DNA from: Cyclospora cayetanensis
Taxonomy: Eukaryota; Apicomplexa; Conoidasida; Eucoccidiorida; Eimeriidae
DNA: 64,000 bases
NCBI RefSeq assembly: GCF_002999335.1
Contig: NW_020312047.1
Span: 62,001-126,000, forward strand
Direction of reading: 5' to 3'
Shown: one piece after another, positions 27,311-38,400 of the stretch
Numbering within the stretch: the first letter of the stretch is position 1
Layout: each line of letters begins with the position of its first letter
Program-made: the position numbers and the translations under genes
Notes under the pieces: model-generated
Told to the model about the DNA's origin: nothing
Databases searched by the model: none
What the model saw: only the letters and a program-made list of their open reading frames with translations

Positions 27311-28318
27311 AAAGCAAGATTAAGCCGCCGTTAATAAACCGGTACGAAGTAGCGCTGAGTGTCCTAGGATCACCAAAGGGCCTTCCGACGCCCACCTGCA
27401 CCCCCAACAGTCCGCACAGCTCTGCGTCAGGCAGCTCTTGTGCTACATCAGTACCTCCACCAACAGAGTCGGACCATCCAAGACTATTTGTTATTGTAAT
27501 CATGGTGTATTGTGAGCTCTTGTCATTTCCTAAGTCCCCCAACTTGATACGGTGCAGGGGTTTCCGATGCTGGCTGAGTGCACACTTGTGCCGTAACCGA
27601 ACTCGATGACCACTCTGCTCAATCTTCCTGACAATCCTTACAAACTGTGTCTCAAAAAGAAGCCACTGCCTGTCTAATAAATCAAAAGGTATGCTCCAGC
27701 AAGACGCCCGCACAGCTATTCCTCACCTCCTCTTATTCACGCTCGCCGAGCCGCTTGCTGCACTCATACGAGTTATATTCCAGCACCAATAACAAAATCT
27801 TCACTGCTCATTAAAATTCACTGCTTCAAGGGTGCAGATAGGTTTGTGCAGCATCATCGCTTAATGACTGGCTCGGCATCGCAGTGTTTTGGGGTCCCTT
27901 CTTGTATCTTATTCAAGCCTAATTGGGGCTTCGGGACAATAGCTTCCCCATGGGCCTGGATGTTAAAGTAAGGCTTCATCACTGGTGGAAGAATCAGTCA
28001 TATACCTTTAATAATTTTTTGACATGTCATTGCTGTTCATAGTTTAGCTCGATTCCCTTGATGAGCACAGCCATAAGGCAAGTAACATGCAAGTATTCCA
28101 CGACCAGAAGAGCATCCTTCCTCACAGTGATCCTGGTCACACCAGTTTCTCTATGGCTTACGATATAGACGACTCTACATCAGCACTAGCCTAACTCAGA
28201 GGTTGAGGGCAGTGAGCGGGTGTGGGGGTGCAAGAACCCCACTTCTTTCTGCAGACGGCTGTACACCCTTACACACGTTCCATTACGCTGGATATATTCC
28301 TGCACGGACCAGTAAAGT

Positions 28319-28660
28319 ACTGAGGACCAACTGGCTTGTCTGCTTGTGCATCTCATTCACTGCAGAGTAATGTTTGGTAGACAAAAACACACAAGAACAC
28401 GCAATGCTGTGTGCGTGTATGCTAGATACCACGGGCAAGAAGCTGTGAATGCTCGGAGAGCGTAGAGGGTGCAGCAACCCCCAATTTAGCTCTCCTGCTC
28501 CCCTTATATCGAAACTCTAAGGGTAAAGAAAAGAAAAATTTCTTTGGAGAAGCCACTCACTAGACTTGCCGTAAGTTTGTATTGAGTCTAGAGTTGAAGC
28601 TCTCCCTTCGTAGAACTTAGGTGGCATTATACAGTCTGTTGCACCACATGATTCGACATA
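28319..28660 (+). repeat. 5' LTR of the retroelement
   Basis: Aligns with 33714-34050. Shared blocks in the same order: ACTGGCTTGTCTG, AGCTGTG--TGCTCGGAG-GC, an AAACT-AGGGT block, CACTCA-TAG, and AGTTTGTATTGAGT followed by GAA-TC-AAG. Overall identity is moderate with several indels, so the ends are approximate. Confidence 0.6.
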
Positions 28661-31600
28661 GCTGTTGCCCTCTTATCCAGTAATCGTGGATGTGGTTGGG
28701 TGTCAAATGTCCCTAAAACAGTTGTGTGGTCTAACAAGATTATTTAGTAAGTTGATTATCTGATTTTCTCTGGCAACTTCCTGAAGTTGAAACCTTTCGC
28801 CGACGACACTAGACAGTGCCAAAGCGCCCGCTAGGGAGGCCGAAGCCGGCCTGCAAGCTGGTCTAACCGCAAGAGCTGCACAGCTAGTGGGAAGGCATGC
28901 TTTGTCAGCCAATATGTGTTAGTAATGGCGTCGACGAGTTAGGCCTACCAGAAAACTATATCGGCTGTTGGGATGGGGGCAAGTATTTCAAGATTTCAGC
29001 AAGTGTTTGGAGAGGCACATTGCTTTGTACTTGCCGAATGAAGCGAAGCCAGTGAGTCTTGTGGCAGGTCCGTTGGAAGGAAAAGCACATCAAACGTGGC
29101 TTTATTTATGCAAATACATTTGCCTTCCTGCAGAAATTAGTGCGCTCAAGCCTTCATACACGCCCGGACTCAAGGATTTATACCGAGATCAGCCCAAGAG
29201 CAAAAACTTGGGAGAATACAAGATAAGAATCAGGAAAATCCTCAAGTGAGTTGCAAAAATCTGGATGTGATAAAGTTTGGCTAGCAGTAGAAATATCGTA
29301 GAACAGCAGCTTTTTCCGGGGTTCGCCTCAGGCCTATCTGGAACGTTACGTCAGTTGGTCTCAGGATTGCCATCCACTCGGCAATTGAAAACCAACCGGT
29401 AGGTCTTCGCAGCTGATAGGCTTCTTTGTGGTACGAGGAGCAAATAAGCATACGCTTTCTGCTTTTAGCTGAAAGGCGAGAGCCGTCATATCTAGAATTT
29501 ATCAATCTTAGCTCCGTCCTGACCTGCCCCAGCCTACAGCCTAAGGTAGGAGAGCATAGGAGGACCTTAGGTAACATACCCTCTTAGGCAGCCCCAGACA
29601 CCTCGATTATGAAGCTTTGAACATATTTTCTTTAAATGCAAGCGCATCCAAATCTATTATTTAATCGACCGGACTGGGCCACGCAAACGCAAGCCGCTTA
29701 GCGAACAAAGGAGCCGCCTCAGGAAAACCATTGCCCTCAACGCGGGCTGCAGCTCGCTAAAGATGCCTGCAGGAGGAGAAGCCGCATTTCGGGACCCACC
29801 ACGGTTCAATTCTGCGCAGGCACAAGCAATCATCCATAGTCAATAATTGCTACCACTATTGGCAGTGGAGGTAAAGTGGGTTGGTTATCTGAGGAGACGG
29901 CGGAAAAGAGTCGTATGCCATCTACTCCTAAGCGCAGTCCTCAAGACTCCAGTTTGCTGACGGGTCATTGAGCACAAGGATTAGCAAGGCTATCGCGTTT
30001 TAAATGCTGTATCAAATTGGAAATGGGCCATACTAGCATGGTCCGTTTCTTCTGTAGTGGAGCGGTGCACAATGACGCACTCCTAGGCATGCCATAAGGG
30101 ACCCAATGGAAGGCGCATTGCATATAGAGCTGCGTGCCGTGAAAATTAGAATCGAGAAAACAATATTTTTTGCAAAGCTCCGGCATATGAAATTTTACCC
30201 CACACAACAGGATATTAGTGTGAGAGAAAACGCTGGGAAGAAAAAAGCTCATGACTCTCTCACCAACGTTCATTTCATCTGTGGTGCATGGAGCAAGCTC
30301 GTTATCTCAAGGAGGAAAGGAGCGTCTCCATGTGGAGGGATCAGCAACGCCGCAAGAAAGGGCACTTCTGAGCATGCAGGCCATCCATAACAGTCCTCCA
30401 AGTGGTTGGCGTTTAGAATATTCGACTAGCTGTCCACCGTTATCAGCAGCCATAGAAAAATATTATGGGAGAACTTGAGGGTGCGCTAACTAATAACGAA
30501 CCCCCAGAAGGCTGGCCACATACGCGTCGTGCAAAGCATCGTATTAAGGTGATATCTTGGTCCGTCTCAAGCCATGTTACTAGGTATGGCAAGTCTCCAT
30601 ACCACGAAGAGGTGCTTGGGTGCCAGGCAGATGTTTTGCGGATAAAGGCAGAGTGTACGAATCGGGGAGTGCTCTTAGCTACAACCGAGTTTCGGTGAGG
30701 GGAAAATGGAATGCGGCACATGAGCGTCATATTTGAAATGCTGAACATCCGCACTGCGAAGCAGAATTTATCGATGTCTCATAATAGCGAAATACTTGAC
30801 AAATTACACGAATAAACAGTCTACTTAATTGGACGTATGGAACTCAACGTTACAAAATCCTATTAATCCTTATGACAGGCACAACCCAGCGTTTCACACT
30901 GACAATCGCAAACTCGAGTATACCTGTATACTGCGTGGACTGTCAATGCCCCTGCTGACTCGTACCAGCAGATTGATAGGGACTTCCATGGGCTTGGCAA
31001 GGAGGGCGGGATGATTTTCTTTATGGGTTATGTCTTACTATTCAACCGAAACCTTAAATATCGGTTACTGCGCATACGCCGAGCCCTTTTAGCTGTTGCG
31101 AAACCAGCAGTGGGTATTTAAAGGCACGCAGGTGCTCGATTTCCTTGGGGGTATTCGTGCTTGTTTGTAACCGTGTTTCATATGGCGGAATATAGCCAGA
31201 TATGGCGAAAATCAAAGTATTTAAGGCCTTGGCCTTACCCACAAGAAAGCGTCACCGCTCTTCCGGCTTGCATATTAGAATTGAAACCTCATTCATAAGT
31301 TTGCTCGAACTGACGTCCGTTTGACCGCTCCTATCAAGAGCATGCACTCTATGACCTAACCAGAGGAGGCTGATGCCGTTTCAAAGGCGCTTGTCGGTCA
31401 TCGTACTGCTCTTTCGGCCTGCAGTGACCGGTAGAGGGCGTCTTTTTCCGTGTTGATGGATATTATTGACGTACCGGTGGACACTATTCTCTTCCAATTA
31501 GATAGGGGTCTCCAAGCCACCAAGTTGTTGCTTGATATTGCCATCGTGTTACTGAAGCCGATCAAGGGTGTTACCTGTGTAAGAAAGAACTCTCTGCGGC

Positions 31601-33713
31601 ATGTTTGGGCGCGAAAAAAATGCCAGCACTAATAATATAGACACCATGTTGCTGTTCGGGCCGACCGCCAGCCTTTCTACTTTATGTTCAAGACTTTGAT
31701 AGGCTTAGATCCTTCTCCTAGCATGGGTCACCCATAAAGCACGAACTTAGGTCTAAGCCTGTAGAGTGCATCACCAACAAGTTCGTCGGCGCGCTTTCCC
31801 CAAAGCATAAGTATTCACTTGTATGCAGCGCATCCGGTCTTCTCTTTGATGATTTATTGTTTATCAAAAGGACATGAGTCTTTTGGATCTAACAGTCATG
31901 CACCTGCTATTATTGCCAAAATTCAGAGTAATACAGGGTGAGAAACTAATGTGTTGAATGTGCCCTGCTGTGGTTAAAGCACAACAGGAATTGCTTCGCC
32001 TGTATGTTCCTACTACTCCGCAGTGGCTTTTACACACCGCACATTAACATTTTCTTTTATTTTATGTTACTGTTCGTAATACACTGGAAATACCACGGTT
32101 TTCTGGTGTCTGAGGATGCGTCCCGCGGCAGAGGACTGTGTATTGTCATGCGCTGATTGGCAGTGTGTGAGACCCGCAATCATATACAATTTGTCACTTT
32201 GCAAACCCTTCCAGTTTCTGAAGTCGTTGGATTGGTGTGATCATGAACTTTGTTCTTAGACTAGAGGAATTCAAGGGACAGGATTGCATCTACGTTGTTG
32301 TCGACAGGCTCACCTCCCTCTGGTTTGTCACCTCGCGAAGTCGCTCAGTTGTCCTGAACTCATGTTTAGAGGCTCCACGGATTCCCGACAGTATTATTAC
32401 TTATAGGAATTCGACATTTAGCTGTGCGTCCTGGCATGCCGTAAAAAGGTCACTCAAACATGGGCCATGATATGACCACTGCGATCCACCCTGACGCGGG
32501 TAGACAGAAAGAGCTCACCAACCGCACTGGTCTGATGTAGATGGACTCCATACCGACAGAAATTCAATTACTTGGCTTGATTTTGTTCTCATTACTGAAT
32601 GGTTTTGTGATGCAACAATATGCTTCCCTATGCGTTGCTATTTAGTAGCCCCGGCCCAAGCTAAGGAGTTACTCTCCGATCCGGGCTTACTGCTGGTGGC
32701 TGGTGGTTTGTAGTCAGCAGTCACGCTTAGTAACGGAGGGATATATATACGAGAAGAATAGGAGGGTACACAATGAATCTCGCCCAAGGTTCGATAAACA
32801 GCTACCGCGTTTGGCTGTGTCTTTGGAGAGGGGAAATTTGGTCGTGGTTGATCCGCAGGCTTAACGTGGTGCACCATGAGTTGACCGAAAGAAGAAGTTT
32901 GTGGTCAGGCAACGTGCTTATGAATCAATGCTCCCCCATCGACTGAGCTCGAACTTGGATGCGCCACAAAGTATCTTTCCCTAAAATGATTGAGAGCTTT
33001 CCAAAAATGCGTGGATTTTGCCGCGCAAGCAAATGAGCCGTATGGAGGCGAAGGACGCACAGAGACACGTGGAAGTGCTGAATTCTGGGACCCTCGGGTG
33101 CCCAGGACGTTCATCGAGCTCGTTGGTTGAAGAAGTAGCAGTTGCAGACCTCATTGCTGGCGGGAGAATTGGGGGCTGAGTTTGGCTACCAACGCTAGCC
33201 GCAATGGATAGTATTATTCATGCTCCATGATGTTTTTCCGTTTCCAGCGCATGTTTTGACCAAATTAGTTAGCGTCATGCATGTGTATGCTTGAAAACTT
33301 CTCAGTAGTTTTTTGTTAAGGTGTTCGCTCCGCTCGAAATCATGGGCAGGCACTCTCAGGTATGTCATCCCTACTGTGTTCCTCAAGCTTTTTTTGAGGA
33401 TTTGGAGTAGACTTTGCTGCGTATACCGACTGCATTTGCAAGCTTAAGTTGCTCTATGAGGCACGGAGGCTTTACTGAACAGGTGTGGATTTTGACTTTG
33501 TCTTTCGCTTTCTCGCAGCAGGAGGGACATACATTTCAGCACTCCGACGACATTGAGCCATAGCGACACCGTTATTGGGTTGGTTTGGTCCCTCCTAGTG
33601 TGTATGCATTTCTCTTAGCATTAGGGGAAGAAGATGGAGCGGACTATGCCTCACTCAGGTTAAAGGCATCCTGGCTAAACCACTTATATAATAATTATCA
33701 ACGAGTTGGCTAA

Positions 33714-34050
33714 CTGGCTTGTCTGTCCGTATAGCTTATCTATTGTACACGGGTGTAGACTCGATACAACTAAATGCAATTTTAAAATAAGAGTGCAGAA
33801 TGCCACATGCAGCTAGCTGTGCTTGCTCGGAGCGCTTGCATCAGCACCACGATTGTAGCCATCCCTCTTCCGTCATGTCAAAACTGAGGGTTGCGGGCAG
33901 GAAGTGGAACGAAATCTTTTGAAACACTCAATAGCTCTTTTTAAAGTTTGTATTGAGTATGGAATCAAGTGTTTTTCCAAGTAGATCTTCGAAAGGGTGG
34001 TACGATCAGCCCTACCTACCATGAGTAACCGCACGGAATCGCGGAAGTAA
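33714..34050 (+). repeat. 3' LTR of the retroelement
   Basis: Partner of 28319-28660, about 5.4 kb downstream in the same orientation, with the integrase remnant inside the pair. It also resembles the first 300 bases of the window. Its right edge is not sharp and target-site duplications could not be identified. Confidence 0.6.
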
Positions 34051-35490
34051 GACCAAAGGGCTGCCATACACAGTTAGGACAGGAGCTCAGGGCTCTCCTT
34101 ACTCGTTTTGTCTCTAGAGGAAAAGAATGAGGCTGTATAGTGGAATTTGTAAGTGGTAGGAAGAGGCTCTAACGCACAACAGCTCTTTGGTGACAACACA
34201 GAGAAGTCGCTCCTCGCAACCTAAACCAGCAATCTATGAAGCACAAAGACTAGGCAGCTATAAAACTAAGGTCCATTAGACTAAAAAGCAAGCCACTGTA
34301 TGCAGAGCCGGTGAAAAGTTGTTCTGCGGCACGCAGACACTGAACCCCTGCTCATAGCTCGTAAGCGTAACAACAACCCCTCCAATGTACACACATGGGA
34401 ATTCTTCTTATATAACTCCTTGTGTCCGATAATTATCGGACACACATCAAACCAAAGAGACAAAATCTGCCAGACGATGCTTATCGAAAAGAATATCGAC
34501 ATGTGCTCGGCTTATAGGGGCAGTTTGATGCAGTCGGGTCTATGTCTGCGGTGTCTGCTACGACCGCGTGACGGATGGCGGGGGTGGGGGGCTGCGCGTA
34601 GAAGCATCTCAGCATATTTGTTTCTTCAAATGGCAATGTTTGTTGCCGCACACCTCTTTTTAAGCACGGTCCCGGGGCGGCGCTGTAGCAGCAGCAAACC
34701 GAATAAGAGAGCACAAAAAGAGAGCGCTACGTGGGCGTTGTGTTACCTTCACTCAAACTCTCCCCCGCGTGCATCGAACTGCAGGGTTTTAACTCTCATG
34801 ATTGCCGGTAGTAGATACACTAAGAGTAGAAACATTCGACTTGTAGTACCCTGCCATTTCCCCTTGACTGGTTATCACCCCTTTGTCCAAGAGTCCTTCA
34901 AACGCCATAACCCCTCTCCCTCGCTTTCACCACTCAAGCTTCAGCAGGGCAGCAGAGCAGAAGGCACGGCTGTCGTCCCTCTCGCTTAGAAGATCTTCAC
35001 TACTCAGGCACTCCAGAGTGGCCACCTCTACAGCACCTCGCCTCTTAACCTCTACGTCCCCTGCAGCCTGGAGCCTCTTCTTCCAGCGCGCGGGCCTCTT
35101 CACTTCCTCACCTCCAATCCGAACTCAGTAATCCACTGCAGCAACCCTTCCTATATCCCCGTACACCCTTGGACGAATCCTGTCTGCTCGGGTTGTTTTG
35201 GTGCTTTGAGCGGAGGCTAAACCACAAAAAGATCTCTTCTACATGTGCAGAAGCAAGACAGGGTGTGCATGGCCGCATCAGGGGCCCTGCAGGGCAGCTT
35301 GACGCGGCAACGCCACAACTCGTTGCTTGCCTCTGCCCTTGGGGTGAAGCTCAGACGGCTCTCCATTGTTGTTGCTGAGTTTGCATGAAGCACGGCAGTG
35401 GGAATCCCTTTGGGCTTGCCTCCTTGCTCTCTCTCCCTCTCTGGAGTATTTTTTGCATACCTCTCGGCTCGCTGCTCCTCAAGATCCACG
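34051..35490. other. upstream region of the RING-FHA-FHA gene
   Basis: 1.4 kb between the 3' LTR and the next + strand start codon. ORFs here lack splice borders or motifs. A short inverted repeat, TGTCCGATAATTATCGGACA, sits at 34423-34442. The last 400 bases are C-rich and probably carry the promoter and 5' UTR. Confidence 0.5.
34423..34442. repeat. perfect 10+10 inverted repeat
   Basis: TGTCCGATAATTATCGGACA is a perfect palindrome without spacer, about 1.05 kb upstream of the RING-FHA-FHA start codon. It could be a dimeric protein-binding site or chance. Nothing else in the sequence decides this. Confidence 0.6.
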
Positions 35491-38400
35491 ATGGACGGGC
35501 AGTGGAATGAGGGCCCCCAGGCGGCTCAGCTCCCACCAGAAAAGTGCTCCCCGATGTTATCTGCAGCTTTTGCAGCTGCAGCGGCCACTTTGCACAGCCA
35601 GCAGAGAGAAAGGGCTTCCACTTCTCCTGGCCCTGACGTTCTTCCACCCCCAGAAGCCGAAGCAAGCCCAGCAGCAGCAGCAACAACTGGTGCTGAAGAG
35701 GCCGCCCCGCCTCCCGCTTCGGCACGCCGCACGCGTCTCACAGAAGGCAACAGCCTGCAGTGGCAGCAAGCAAGAATCTTTTCTTCATCAGGAGAAGAAG
35801 CGAACTCGGGAAGCTCTATGGCTGCCTCAGGTCCCTCTGCCCCCCCTTCTGTTTCTGCCGAAGTTGCGTCTGGCGGAATCCAAGAGACACCTTCAGAGAG
35901 CGAGCTTTCACCCAGTGGCCTTGAGGCAGCAAAAGTAGAGACAAGACAGACAACGCCATCAGCAGAAGGCGTGCCGACAGCTGTCATGTCTCCCTGTCGA
36001 GACTCAGCGGCAGCGTTGTTGGGTGGCTCCCATCGGCGGGTAGCCGCTCCCAGTCCTTCGTCGGACTCGCGAGGCAAGGAGGGGCCTCCCTTTTTGAACA
36101 GCAGCAGCAACAGCAACAACAGCAATTTTTTTGCCCCTGAGGCGGCCGGTTTGGAGCTGTCTTCTGCGATCGCGCGCGAGCTGACGTGCCCCATTTGTCT
36201 GGATCTCTTCAAGCTGCCAGTCACTGTAATGTGCGGCCACTCCTTCTGCCGATACTGCATTGGTCATAAAAAGCTCTCCCGCAAGGCCTGTCCACTTTGC
36301 CGCCAAGACATCGGCTGCTCCTTCGCAGTTAACACCGTCCTATGCAACTTGCTGGCCTCCTTCACCGCACGCTTCCAGCACCAGCAGCAACGCGGATTTT
36401 CGGCATCCCCCCGAAGTAGCAGCTCCTTGCTGCCCCTGCCAGTCCACTGCGCTGTCGACGAGACTTGGTGGGCAGAGCACTGCGTTAAAGCCCGCGTCGC
36501 TGCACCCCTCGCCCTCAGGCTGCTCTTGCCAGACGTTGCAGAGGAGAGTGAGCTGCTGCTCGACGACCTAGTCGCCTGCGTTCTGGATGCCTTTGACAGG
36601 AAGCGCCTTTGGACCGAACAACGATGGTCAGTCCTTGCATGCGATCCCGCATCTGCAGGCCTCCATGCAGCGCTTGCTCTGTATATAGCCTCCTACCTCC
36701 TACCTACACCCTCTAAGCGAACGCGCATGCCTGTCGTGTTATCGCCGTGCTGTCTTCCTTTTAACGGTTCGGAGACTCGGGCAGTGGTGCTCTCTTTCTC
36801 AGGTGCTTCACGCTGCGGGATGCGGAAACGTTCTCTCGGATGGTGGGATACGACCACAACAACAAAGGTGTGTTGGCACGCCGTGTACCCTTGCAAAGAC
36901 AGGCCTTGCAACCTTCCCTTTGCACTTCCGGACTCAGGGGAGTGGTGTGCAGGCGCAGCCACGCAGACGCGGGGGGAGGGCAGAAGGGGAGCTCTTTTCA
37001 TACGAACGAAAAGTTCCCTCTAAAAGGCGTATCGGAGAAAAGGCCCCCTCCAGCCAGTGTTGTCTTTCGCGAGATATTAATATACATATATCTATGTGCA
37101 TACATCTCTTCTCTCTATCAGTTTTCGCGCGACGCCGTCACCCGTTGTTTGTCCTGCGGCTTGAGCATCTCCTTTTTTGGGGGAGATTCTTGGATTCGTT
37201 CGCACAATTTTTCGCCTTGCGCTGGTGTTCTCTGTGCATGGGCATGCAGAAGCCACTCGCGAGCGCCTGCATCGTTGGGTAGAGTCGTATGTCTCTGCCC
37301 TCCCTTCTGTATGCTGCCGGAGAGAACTCGGGGAGGCCTCCGCCAGCAGCCTCCGCTTCGTTGTGCGCATCATCGGAGATCGCGTGCATCGCATTGAAGG
37401 GCAGGTCTTTGACTCTCGCGTCATTCAGGCAAGTCTCGTTTGGCGAAATACCGCCTCCTTTCGCTTTTTCCAGGATTATCCCCATTTTGTTCGCCATGCT
37501 CTGCGCGTCGTGCGAATTCGTTGAGCGGCAAAGCCTTGCCATGCTGGGATAGTGCCTGCATTCATGTGTGACATCCTGCTTCGAGGCGCGCGCTGGAGAA
37601 CAACCGAAAATTCGAATGTTTCGGGAGGGTTGGAAATATGCGGGGGCATGGGGCTTCACCAGGTTTTTCAGCAGGCCGACCAAGGGGGGGGTAGCAGGCA
37701 CGTATTGCGCTGTTTTCATTCCAGGGTTTGAAATGCATAGTAGGCAGTCTGCGTTGCTGTGTGCGTTGTGTATGGTCTCAGCAGAGTCTGCCTTGGGATC
37801 TAGGGAGACACCAGCACTCGCTTCTTCATGTTCCCCATTCCTCCGTCTCCCTTTCGCATCTGCTCTTCTTCCGGGAGAAGCGAGATAGCTCCCTCCGCAT
37901 CGTCGATCTTGGATCCACCATAGGCACCATGGCCAAGTGCGTGTTCTTTCTCTCTCCCTCTCTCGTTAGCATGGCGAGTTCGCCCCTCCGGTAGCTCCGG
38001 AGGTTGCGATCATGCTTCGCTAGGACCCGTGACAAGAGCTTCCCATGCAGCATTGTGCACCCCGTTTGCGACCTTTTTGCATGGTGCGTGTGTAGGGTCT
38101 GCGGCGTGCGGGCTCTGCAATCGGGAGACCTCATTCACATTGGTGACAGAGTAGAATTGTCCGTTGAAATCTTTCCAGCGCCTCCCACTCACCGCCATAG
38201 GAAGCAGGGGGCGGAGGCGGACAGCGAGCGGCCCGCGTCTTCGGCGGGAGGCAGCAGCAGCGGCAGCAGTCCTGGCGGGCTTTCAAATGCAGCAGTTCAT
38301 GAGTGCCCCTACTTGCTTTGCCAGTGGAATAAGGCTCGTAACCAGGTGGAGGGGTCTGTGCTGTTGCCTCACCCCGATGCGGCCCTGTTCCAGCAGGCCT

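Larger units (their letters stand above)
28319..34050 (+). mobile_element. decayed Ty3/gypsy (chromovirus-like) LTR retrotransposon
   Basis: Order on the plus strand: LTR; gag-like segment (28950-29250, with a FQDFSKCLERHI...KAHQTWLYL pattern); start of a reverse transcriptase-like region (30510-30700); integrase zinc-region remnant (about 31935-32030, ALLWLK...ELLRLYVP); integrase core (32237-32330, NFVLRLEEFKGQDCIYVVVD followed by RLTS, as in the family's VVVDRLTK motif); a downstream region shared with two other copies in this window; LTR. Stops and frameshifts are frequent, so it is long dead. Ty3/gypsy elements move by reverse transcription of an RNA copy. Chromovirus-type elements have been reported in Eimeria genomes. 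No intact enzyme is present. Confidence 0.75.

Noticed and set aside
27309..27713. Minus-strand ORF of 134 codons next to the inverted retroelement fragment
   Set aside because: It matches neither the integrase nor the gag remnants in the other copies, and it has no exon borders. Probably chance within AT-balanced decayed sequence.
35366..35938. Plus-strand ORF of 190 codons and minus-strand ORF of 244 codons over the RING gene exon 1
   Set aside because: Both are shadows of the Ser/Ala/Pro-rich coding frame, which has a valid RING downstream in the same frame.
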